Positions 11,386 to 23,300 of a stretch of DNA of 28,673 bases are shown in pieces; position 1 is the stretch's first letter; each line of letters opens with the position of its first letter. The notes beneath the pieces are model-generated. The model had not been told where the DNA came from. It did no database searches and worked only from the letters and a program-made list of their open reading frames with translations. This DNA comes from Strongylocentrotus pallidus (lineage: Eukaryota > Echinodermata > Echinoidea > Camarodonta > Strongylocentrotidae). The position numbers and the translations under genes are program-made. The stretch spans positions 23,013,330-23,042,002 of the forward strand of contig JARBES010000116.1 of NCBI GenBank assembly GCA_030265145.1, in the 5' to 3' direction.

Positions 11386-14300
11386 ATGTCTGTTTGTAAC
11401 TCTATCTCCCTCTACACATGTATATTCTCCACTTTTTTCTTTCTTCACTCTTCACTCATTGATTATTATATATATTGTCTCTGTTTCTGATAGGTTGGTG
11501 ATATCGTCAAAGTCGAAAACAACGATGAAATACCATGTGACATGGTCTGTATATCATCAGTGCGAGAGGACGGTGACTGTCATGTGACCACTGCCAATTT
11601 GGATGGTGAAACAAATTTAAAGGTACATGTAAATCCCTCAAAGAAACTGTCTCTTTGTGGACGTCAATGTAAAGTTTGTCTGTTTTGAGCAAGAAGGATG
11701 GTAACCCAGTAATATCGTATATTTCTTCTGGCTCCAAACAGACACTTCTGTAAAAGTAGAAATATTTGCGGTACATTAATTTTTGCGGATTTCGCACTAA
11801 GATCGGTAAGCGCAAATTTTAGCATGACTTCTTATGCGTGTTTTAAACAGGCTGAATTGCGTGCAACGCAAATTTAAGAGCCAGCAAATATGTTTTGGGG
11901 TCGCTCAGCGCGAAAAATTAATCACTGATTTTATATACTGCCTTTTATTTTTTTCGCTAAAATCATGAAACAATCTTTTAAAAAGGTCTGTTTATTATCT
12001 TAAGGAAGTGAGTTTCCATTTCAGTTTCAGTTATTTCCTTTTATTCATTTTACCAAGGTAGTTAATAGCTAATTATTAATTGAAGTTTGATTACTTAGAT
12101 AAACTGCTTTAAACTTCTCTGATGAATTTTTGATAATGCTGTGATAAATAATTCACAAAAAATAACTACAAAGTACCCTCTTTTTTAACATGAAACTTGA
12201 TCCAACATTGTTAATGTTGACATCTTGAAAGGGAACACTATTATAAAAACATCAGTAACGTGCAATAAAACGATTATGGGTATAATACAATGAACAATCA
12301 ATCAATATCCTATCAATTTATCTTAAATGAAGGTGAAAGTTTGTAAATCACCTTTGGACAAGCCCCCATTGTCACGCTATGGTTAAAATCTAAAGGTAGT
12401 AGGGCTGAGTGACGACCTTTCAGAACAAAATAAACAAACATGAATTAAAATTCCATTTGTATTTTAAAATCAGAAAAAGAAAATCACAACAGTAATTAAT
12501 CATGGCACAATCTTATTTCACAGGAATAATTATCTTCCTCAAAACTTAGCATTTATCATTAACTATAAGAAATGTATGACATTTCTCTTTCATGATACAA
12601 ATCTTCACAATATATAGAAATATTAATAAGAATTTACATCACCTAATTAAATCCAATGACAAAGAGATTAAACATCTTTGATAGTTCTTACATTGACCGC
12701 TTATGAGCCAAAATAGGGAGAACATTCCTTTCTCTCATTTTATAATTCAACTATCAAAAAGCAATTTCACTTCAGTGGAAGGTCAAATATCATCTTCAAA
12801 TTAAAAATAAGAAACTGAAATAACCAGGCTTACTATCAAAATATCCAATAACAAACTTCCTATGTGGTCTGAAGATGGAAACCTCCTGTGTAAAGGAACT
12901 GGCTATGACATTGCCAAAAAATACCAGGTGCGGTTGCTTCATACCCGGAGATACATGAGCTATAGGCAAACCCTGTCTTTGCTCTTTGTAAGCTAGCTGC
13001 CTAACATGGCTGAATGTTCCTTGATATACCATAAATAGGTTTTCTTTCTAATTGAGAGTGCACTTAATGGTACAAATATAAGGGTGTTTTACAATTACAA
13101 TCAACATTTCTCTTTTCCCTTTTATTAAGGGCGGTTTACTTGGTTGGGCGGAGGGTCTTTTACGGTTAGAGTGATTAAGTTTGCTCTCTTCTTCCCTGGC
13201 CGCTATCTGTTGCACTTAGAATATTGCTACAAAATTTGTATTTGTATAATTGTTGTCATTCTAATTTTGTAATCACCTTGTTTATATTGTTTTATTGTTA
13301 TATTTCTTAAAAGTGCTGAATAACTAAAAATAATAAAAAATATGTTCAATTTTGCTAAACAGGAGACAATTTTTGAATCTTGATTAGTTGTGTGCCACTC
13401 AGCTACATGTATGCAGAATAAACACTAGGTTTTAATCATGCTCCTATTAAAGTAAGGCATTAATGATCTATCTTTGTGTTTTGTCTGACTACAGATATTC
13501 CGATCCTTACCCGACACTGCCATTCTACAAACAGAGGAAAGCCTTAACTCATTGACTGCCGTTGTAGAGTGCCAGCAACCCATCTTAGATCTCTACAAAT
13601 TTGTTGGGAGGATGACGCTATACCAAAACACCGATGTGCCTAATCAGAGAACTCCTACTCAAAAGTAATTTTTCACTTATTATTGATTAACCTCTACTCG
13701 AAAGTAATTTTTCACCTGTTATTTATTAACCTCTTGCATGCTGTTAGCAGCAAACCCTGCCTAAGAATCTGAATGTTAACCAGTATGTTGAGACCAAAAG
13801 TGGTAATGTTTTTTCATCCTAAAACAGTAACAACTACCTTCATTTTGAAGTTAATTGTCATGGGATATACTCCGACAAATGACTAGTATATCTGATCAGG
13901 ACACAAATTAACCAATAATTTTGCAGAGAAGTCTAAAAAAACAGAACATTAAGTATAGTTGGCTTGCCAGACCATGTCAAGCAATACAATTGTAGTGTTA
14001 TCTTGGAAACCGTAGTTCAGAAATTGTATTTCAGTCTTTGAATTGTGCCTGAAAATGCAATTTCAGTGTATTTGTTAATTCAATATTTTCTTCCCTCTAT
14101 TTCAGGCCTTTAACTGCAGAAAATGTCTTATTACGTGGATGTCGCCTTAAAAATACAGAATATGTTTATGGTAAGTATATTTTGTAGTATTTCAAGTCTT
14201 TGCGAGGATGTGAGTCCCTGCACTGCTGATGATATTGGTGTATAATGTTTAGTAGATACTGCACATGTGACTAAAACCTACTTCAGTGGTCCATAGCATG

Positions 14301-17300
14301 TTAGGAAAGTTGACCAAAGCAGAAAAGAGTTGAATAAAGTTTTTCATAGCTTTTTAATAACTTTTTTTCTTCTTCTTTAACCATTAATCAGGGTTAATCA
14401 GGATAAGTCTCTGGACTGTGAACCACATGGTTTGGGGTTTAAATCCCGCGGCGCTACTAACGTCCTTTGGCAAGACATTAATCTATATTTGCCACACTCA
14501 ACCCACGTGTAGTAAGTCAAAAGTGGGTACCTGGAAGGATTTATTGCGTGAATACACTGAGCGCTACAGTTGCCGGAGCTAAAGCCGGGTAATAACATCC
14601 AAAGTCCTTTGGAAGCGCATAGAGACATCATATCATAGTGTGATATGCGCTGTACAAGAACGCTATATTATTATTATTATTACATATCTATTGATGAAGT
14701 GCTTCTTCGTTTCCTCTCTACAGGTTGTGCAGTGTACACAGGAGAAGAAACTAAGATGGGCTTGAACTCTAAAACCAAAGGACAAAAGTTCTCCTGCATT
14801 GAAACGTGAGTATGCTTCACATGCTTTACATATTGGAGTTTAAAATAAAGAGTGTTGGCTGATATGTTTGCACATAGTATTGTGTTTATTTTCTCAAGGA
14901 AAGACACAGACACAGGTCAGGTTCAAAATATAATCACACATTTATTTCTCATGAAACTTGGAAATAAACTTCAAAGTTTTTCTTTAGAATCCGTTATAAG
15001 AGAATCAATCACAAATTGTATGTTGAGTAAGTAAGTAAGTTGAAAAATAATAAGATTTTTTTTTTAAATTGATATTCCCTTAACTGGAGCTCCAAATAAT
15101 AATGTTGATGCTACTTTAGCTGCTGCTGCTACATTGCATGATTGATTAATGTAGATGCATGAATGCTTGGGCAATCATAAGTCAAAGTACTGTTCATATC
15201 TAAGGGATTGGGTATCTTCACCTCAGATTCTAAACGAAATCCTGGATTTAGCTCATGCTGCAATCTTAATTATAAACCTTTAGGTCAGTCAGGAATCCCA
15301 TAACTTTTACACGCTGATCACATGTTTTATTATCAAGATATTTATGATTGGAAATCGAAATTTCAAAAACCATTTTCCTAACACTACATTGTATTGGGGA
15401 AGATGAGTATGGTAAAACCGGTCACTCAAAGATTTTTACTTTTTTGAAGCACTTCAAGATCATTTAGAAGCGCAATTTTTTAAGGCTTCAATATTACACC
15501 AACACAGACACTGATAACACGTAGGGCCAAATGGAAACATTGTTAAACAATGCCTTTAATCACAGGCTGCTTTTATAATGAGATATTCATCTTTTTATTC
15601 AACGCTCACAGATAATGGAACCATTTCAATATTTCCTTTTATTTTCACTTTCATATGTTTTCTTTCCAGAGTGATGAACTACTATCTTCTGTTCATGCTG
15701 GGGGTATTAATATTTGAAGTCTCGATATGTACCGGGCTCAAGTACTTCTACAACTCAAGGGGTTACGTTCCGTTTTCATGGTACTTCTATGAAGTTGCCA
15801 AACCGGACTACGAGATCTCGGTAAGGATGTGATGAAAATTATGTTCTGGTGTGATTTGTGTACACTACATGTATGTTAGCTTTTAGTTTTTAAAGGGATT
15901 GTTTAACAATGTTAAATCTGATATACATGGTCCTACATGTTACCAGTGTCTGTGATATGGTGTAATATTGAAGCCCTACAAAAATCGCGCTTCAAAATGA
16001 TCAAGAAGTGCCTCAAAAAAGTAAAAATCTTTGNNNNNNNNNNNNNNNNNNNNNNNNNNNNNNNNNNNNNNNNNNNNNNNNNNNNNNNNNNNNNNNNNNN
16101 NNNNNNNNNNNNNNNNNNNNNNNNNNNNNNNNNTTAAAATCTAAAGGTAGTAGGGCTGAGTGACGACCTTTCAGAACAAAATAAACAAACATGAATTAAA
16201 ATTCCATTTGCATTTTAATATCAGAAAAAGAAAATCACAACAGTAATTAATACATTCTTTCTTCTAAACGTTTGAAATTAAATAGCTCAAAACATTGAGC
16301 TGTAGCAAGTAAAAGAAATTACTAAATATTCCTTCAAGTAATTTTACCCCCTTAATATTACATTTGTAAACGTTTTTTTGAACTCATCGCTTACTGGTCT
16401 GGTCGCAAAAGTTTGTATGTGAATGCCGTCGAATGGAGAAAAACTCCCACTGAAGATAAGGATTGCTGCAGGGTCTTTGCTGGCTGTCTTTGGACAAACG
16501 TGTAGTCTGCTGGAATACCGTTATCTCAAGTCCGGATACGGTTCAGTAGTCGCTTGTGAAAGCCAGTAGTATATCTGGGGAGAACCCCAGTATCAAAATT
16601 TGGTAGATCCGCTTGGATACAAGTCAGGAATCTGTCTGGAAACCGGGAAACCATTGAAAAGCCGATTGGAAAACAGTCGGCTAGGAGGATATATAAATAT
16701 CCAAAACATATAAACAATAAATGCCTATGGAATATTTATATAAGTATAATATCCTGGCATAAACTTATCTCACCGGAATAATTACCTTCCTCAAAACTTA
16801 GCATTTATCATTAAACTAGAAGATAGGCATGAAAATTATCTTTCATAATACAAATCTTCACAATATATAGAAATATTAATAAGAATTTACATCACTGAAT
16901 TAAATCCAATGACAAAGAGATAATGCTTACATCTTTAATAGTTATCACATTGACTGCTTATTAGCCAATATGGGGAGACAGTCCTTTCTCTCATTTTATA
17001 ATTCAATTATTAAAAAGCAATTTCATTTCAGTTGAAGGTCAAATATCATCTTCAAAATACACAATAAGAAACTGAAATGACCAGGTTTACTATCAAAATA
17101 TCCAATAACAAACTTCCTATGTGGTCTGAAGATGGAAACCTCCTGTGTATAAAAGGAACTGGCTATGACATTGCCCCAAAACCAGGCTCTGCTACTTCAT
17201 ACCCGGAGATGCATGAGCTATAGGCAAAACCTTTCTTTGCTCTTTGGAAGCTAGCTGCAATCTGCCTAAACATGGCTGAATGCTCCTTAATATGTACCAT

Positions 17301-20300
17301 AAATAGGTTATCTTTCTAATTGAGCGTGCATGTAATGGTACAAATAGGGGTTGTTAACAATCAATATTTCTCTTTTCCCTTTATTAAGGGTGGTTAACTT
17401 GGTTGGGCGGAGGGACTTTTACGGTTACAGTGATTAAGTTTGCTCTCTTCTTCCCTGGCCGCCATCTGTTGCACTCAGAATATTGCTACTAAAATTTGTA
17501 TTTGTATAATTTTGTCATTCTAATTTTGTAATCACCTTGTTTATATTGTTTTGTTGTTATATTTCTTGAAAGTGCTGAATAAATAATAATAATAAAAAAT
17601 ATATACAGTAGGCTTGCAGGTGTACCATGTGAGAGAGAGAGAGGGAGGATTGAGGAGTCCTGAAAAGGACTCTCGATAATCTTTTTTGAGGGTGTGTAGT
17701 CCTGAAAAAGGACTTTTGGTTATCTCTCTCTCTCTCACATGGTGCACCCGCAAGCCTACTGTATATCTACATCACCATGCAAGCCGATACTTACAAGCAG
17801 CATCTAATAAAAAATATGTTCAATTTTGGAATCTTGATTGGTCTTGTGCCACTCAGCTACATGTATGCAGAATAAACACTAGGTTTTAATCATGCTCCTC
17901 TTAAAATAAGGCATTAATGATCTATCTTTGTGTTTTATCTGACCACAGATATTCCGGTCCTTACCCGACACTGCCATTCTACAAACAGAGGAAAGCCTTA
18001 ACTCATTGACTGCCGTCGTAGAGTGCCAGCAACCCATCTTAGATCTCTACAAATTTGTTGGGAGGATGACGCTATACCAAAACACCGATGTGCCTAATCA
18101 GAGAACTCCTACTCAAAAGTAATTTTTCACTTATTATTGATTAACCTCTACTCGAAAGTAATTTTTCACTTGTTATTTATTAACCTCTTTCATGCTGTTA
18201 GCAGCAAACCCTGCCTAAGAATCTGAATGTTAACCAGTATGTTGGAACCAAAAGAGGTAATGTATTTTCATCCTAAAACAGTAACAACTACCTTCATTTT
18301 GAAGTTAATTGTCATGGGATATACTCTGACAAATGGCTAGTAAATCTGATCAGGACAAAAATTAACCAATAATTTTGCCGAGAAGTCTAAAAAACAGAAC
18401 ATTTATTACAGTTGGCCTGTCAGACTCGGTCAAGCAATATAATTGTAGTGTTATCTTGGAAATCGTAATTCAGAAATTGTATTTCAGTATTTGAATTGTG
18501 CTTGAAAATGCAATTTCAGTGAATTGTTAATACAATATTTTGTTCCCTCCATTGTAGGCCTTTAACTGCAGAAAATGTCTTATTACGTGGATGTCGCCTT
18601 AAGAATACAGAATATGTTTATGGTAAGTATATTTTGTAGTATTTCAAGTCTTTGTGAGGGTGTGAGTCCCTGCACTGCTGATGATATTGGTGTATAATGT
18701 TTAATAGATACTGCACATGTGACTAAACCCTACTTCAGTGGTCCATAGCATGTTGCGAAAGTTGACCAAAGCAGAAAATAGTTAAATAAAAGTTTATCAT
18801 AGCTTTTTAATAAATATATTTTCTTCTTCAACCATTAATCAGGAATGATAGAGGTGTTGTGGTGTAGTAGATAAGTTTCCAAACTGTGAACCACAAGGTA
18901 TGGGTTCAAATCCCACCGCGGCACTAATGTCCTTTGACAAGACATTAATCTACATTTGCAACATTCAACCCACGTGTAGTCAGTGGGTACCTGGTAGGAT
19001 TTATTCCTTGAATGCACTGAGTGCTACGATTGCCGGAGCTAAAGCTGTGATAACAATATCCAAAGTCCTTTGGAAGTGCATAGAGACATCATATCATAGT
19101 GGGCTATGCGCTGTACAAGAACAGCATATTATTATTATTACATATCTTTTGATGAAGTGATCCTTCGTTTCCTCTCTACAGGTTGTGCAGTGTACACAGG
19201 AGAAGAAACTAAGATGGGCTTGAACTCTAAAACCAAAGGACAAAAGTTCTCCTGCATTGAAACGTGAGTATTTGTTTGTTTGTTTATTTTATTTTAGCAT
19301 GGTGGCATACTTCAGTATGCTTCACGTGCTTCACATGTTGGAGTATGAATGGATTTTCAGGCTGACATGTTTGCACAAAGTATAGTGTATATTTCCTGAA
19401 TGAAAGACACAGACACAATTAAGATTACTCTTTTTTAAAGGTCAGGGTCACAATATAATCAAACATGGTGGAATATTCCTCATGAAACTTGGAAATATAC
19501 TTCACAGTTTTTCTTTAGAATCTTTTGAGAATCAATCACAAATTTTATGTTGATTGGATTCAAATAAAATAAGGGAAAAAAGTAATTTGGCTGTTTCCTG
19601 CACTGAAGCTCCAAATAATGATGTTCATGCTACTTAACTATAGCTGCTGCTGATACATTGAATGATTGATTGATATAGATGCATTAATGCTTGGGCAATC
19701 ATAAGTAAAATTACAGCGCCATATTAATCACATGCCTTTTTCATAAGATATTCATCTTTTTATCCAATGCTCACAGATAATGGAACCATTTCCATATTTC
19801 CTTTAGCTTTCACTTTCATATCTTCTCTTTCCAGGGTGATGAACTACTATCTTCTCTTCATGTTGGGGGTATTAATATTTGAAGTTTCGATATGTACCGG
19901 GCTCAAGTACTTCTACAACTCAAGGGGTTACGTTCCGTTTTCGTGGTACTTCTATGAAGTCGCCAAACCGGACTACGAGATCTCGGTAAGACTATAATGA
20001 GAATATGAGATGGTAGAAGTTGTGTTCTGGGATGGTGAAACACTCCCCTGGTACCCAACCATTTACTCCACTTGGATGAAGACTAGCAAATGTACATGTA
20101 GTTTAATGTTTTCTCAAAGGATGTTAGGTTCAAAGTTATTATTGTTAAAAACTTGATGACATATATTTTGTGAGAGGCATGGTGGCTCAGTGGTAGAGCA
20201 GTGGTCTCATAACCAGGGGGTTCTGGGTCCAAAACCAAGTCAATGCGCTAGTGCCCTTTGGTAAGGCATTAATCCTCATTACCAAGTCCCTCAGCGAGGA

Positions 20301-23300
20301 CCTAAAGCTGTCTGTCCCCTAGTTGCTCACTTACAAGCTCACACATACTTTCTTAGCAGTCAGGTAAAACAAACAAAACCAACCAACCAACTTACTCCAT
20401 ACTGTTTATCGCAAGTAATTGCTTCTGTTACACTTTTAACAATCCTGTTGAATAAACATGTTCTTTTTGTATTCCTTCCTTCCTTTAATTTTCTGGTCAC
20501 AGTTTTTAGGAGTAATGGAGGACTTCCTATCATTCCTTGTGCTCTACAACTACATCATTCCAATCTCATTGTATGTTACCATTGGTAAGTTCAAGTTCAA
20601 ATATATTGATCATGCACAATTACATGGCTTAAAAACCATTTTCCGGCTGTTTCTTCAATATATATAACATCAATTAACATACATGTACTATCAATTTATA
20701 CAAAATCAGGAATAAATACAAGACACAATTGAACATGAGTACAAAATGGTACAGGCTTTGGTATAGAAACATAATAACACTAATTACAACCGTAGACATA
20801 CCAGAAATGTTACTGGTGTTATCATTACACGATTAAATAGAAAGATTAGCAAAGTATAAATAAATGTGCAGTACATCATATATCCTTAATTGCTGATTCT
20901 GCAGCTTACAATTAAGCAGGGCTGCAATTAAGTGTGGTTTAATATATGTTCACACCTTCATACCATGTAAAGCTCTGTGAAACCAATTGTGTGAGAGCAC
21001 TATACAAATGAACATATCGAGGGGTCAGTGACACAAAGACGTAAATCCATTTTGGCCATTTTGAGAAAAAGTGGTTTAAAGATAGAGGTCCACTTGGGCC
21101 TTAAGGAGTTAAGTCTATGTTTCACTAACCATTGGCTTCAATTGGGTGTTGGGTGGAGTTAAGTCTTTGTGTTTCCTGGTAAGCCCACATTTTTCTGAAC
21201 ATTTTGATATCAGATACTCATTTTGGCAAAATATAGAGTTACGTCTTTGTGTCACTGAACCCTCAACATTATTATTATTATTATAGTATAAGAAATAATT
21301 GGGAGAGCTAAACAAGGAGAATTGCGAAGAAAATGAAATTGGTACTTTCAGGAAAAAATTGGAGGGTGAGAAAAAGAGGAATGTAGTGGAAAATGTGGGA
21401 GCGTGAAAGAAAAGTGAAAAACAAGCAAGAATTGGTAACGATTTTGTATGAATGTTTATGTAAAGAGGAGTTTGCTACAGTTTACTCATTTATACATTAT
21501 GATCTATGGTAGATATTAACATATTATTTTGCACATAATATAACAGTAATACATGTACACTGCAAGATATGATGTTGTAAGAAATAGATATTGTTAGGAG
21601 TAGAAAGTGATGAAGAGAAAGAGAGAAGAAGAAGAGAGAGGGGGAAGAAAGACGGACGGAGAGAGAGGGAGAGAGAGGGAGAGAAAGACAAAGAGAGAGA
21701 GAGAGAAAGAGAAAGTGAAAGAGAGAGACACACACAGAAAAACAGACTGATGGACAGGTCCGAGAGACAGAAAGATTGATAAAAAGAAGAAAAGAAGGAA
21801 AAAAAGAAGGCGAGAATGGTTTTCAAATAAATCAAAATACATGCTATGCATGAGTGTGTTACAATTTTTTAGTTGTATCATTAAAAAAACATGATCTTAT
21901 ATGTGTGTTTCTCTCCTTTACAGAAATGCAGAAGTTTCTTGGGTCCATGTTTATAGGATATGACATGGAGATGTACGATGAGGTAAGAAAATTAAATACA
22001 CCATCAGAAATGTTTATATCTTCTTTATCTATGTGTGGCTCTTACTATCCTAACAAAAGTAAATTATGACTACATGTACAACTGTTAGCCAAAACTCACA
22101 AAATCTAAGAGAATAGAAATACAGTCAAACCTGTCTTGGTGGCCTGCTGTCTTTAAAGGCCAGCATTCTGTTTTGGTCAAAGATATTGGCTCCTTCTCGA
22201 AGGAAACGTATTTGAAGAAACTGTCTATAAAGGCCACTTTCTGTCTTTCCCTTGGGTGGCCTTGATAGTCAGGTTTGACTGTACTTTTATAGTAAGAGAT
22301 GTAATGATGGAAAAAAGTGATGAACGCTGGATCAGAAAAATATATTTATGGAAATAAATGGTAGGGCAGTCTTCAAAGATTTAAAGGAAAGAGAATTTTA
22401 GAACGAGAAGACAGAAATAAAGGGAGAGAGAAGAAAAGAGAGATAAAGAGAAAAGAGGGAGAGAGATAGAGGGTAAATATAAGAGGGAGAAAAAGACCAC
22501 ATGCAAGGATGTAGGAAGAGAGAAAAAAATGATAAGAGATTGGGAGGGATAAAAGATGGAGAGTTAGAGAAAGAGAGAGAAAGAGAGAAGAGGGGGAGGG
22601 AGGATCCTCACAAACAAATCTTCATGACTGATGATTATACTTTTTTTTTCACCCGACATTTATTAATTGCCTCCTTCCTCTGTATCACCATGACAACAGA
22701 AAACCAACGAGCGTGCCGTCGCCAACACGTCTGACCTCAACGAGGAGTTGGGCCAGGTGGAGTACATGTTCACAGACAAGACCGGTACTCTTACCGAGAA
22801 CGAGATGAAGTTCAGACAATGCTCCATCAATGGGGTCAAGTACGTAGAGGTCAAAGGTCAGTTGCAGCCGCAGAAGGAAGGGGAGGCTGAGGATGAGGTA
22901 AGTGAAGTTGAATTCATTCAACTGTCTGTGTATTTGCGGCTGTACAATGTAGTAATCTATGGTCGTAAAGACATGTAATTTCTTGCTACATTTGGGAATT
23001 GGGTGCTGTTCAATACATAATAAGAGTCAAATTTGATAATCATGAAAATGAGCCAATTATTGTAATACATTGTATGTTGATGATACTCTATACAACTTTT
23101 CCTAATCCTTTAGGTTATGTTCATAGTTGAGATGGCCAATTTTCAAAAGATTATTTCCTTTATAATGATCTTATAATTTTCAGGTTAAGACAAGCTTGTC
23201 CTTTTCTTGAAAATTAATTGATGTTTCATGAACTGTGATGTTAGATGTCATGGGAAACTGATTGCTTCTAGAAAACACAATCCCAATTGCAATATTGTGT

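Larger units (their letters stand above)
12383..16033. repeat. Duplicated segment, copy 1 (intron plus exons E-H)
   Basis: From ttaaaatctaaaggtagtag at 12383 onward the sequence matches 16134-19985, including exons E, F, G, H and the introns between them. The right end runs into the N gap. Copy 1 carries about 360 extra bases at 15195-15555 absent from copy 2. Confidence 0.95.
16134..19985. repeat. Duplicated segment, copy 2 (intron plus exons E-H)
   Basis: Starts directly after the gap at ttaaaatctaaaggtagtag, equal to 12383 in copy 1, and ends at or shortly after exon H. Extra material relative to copy 1: about 500 bases at 16252-16753, a MITE region at about 17601-17814, and about 45 bases behind exon G. 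Continuity with exon I makes this the copy joined to the downstream gene. Confidence 0.95.

Noticed and set aside
12796-13032. Minus-strand ORF of 78 codons as a gene nested in the intron
   Set aside because: The matching stretch in copy 2 has indels that break the frame, unlike the exons where every change is silent.
16526-16717. Minus-strand ORF of 63 codons in the copy-2 insertion
   Set aside because: Short, no recognised domain, and absent from copy 1.
13495-19985. A real functional exon duplication giving a novel flippase topology
   Set aside because: The copies encode identical protein, are separated by a 100-N gap, and including both would upset membrane topology; haplotype duplication is simpler.
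20176-20250. Functional tRNA-Met gene
   Set aside because: The head has A-box and anticodon-arm form but no 3' acceptor strand to pair, a weak B box, and a SINE body and tail follow.
21490-21881. Several overlapping low-complexity ORFs on both strands
   Set aside because: They follow from the GA tract at 21604-21780.
22748-22978. ORF start at the ATG inside exon K
   Set aside because: The exon begins at 22700 by splice acceptor and conserved [13 protein letters not shown]; the ATG is internal.
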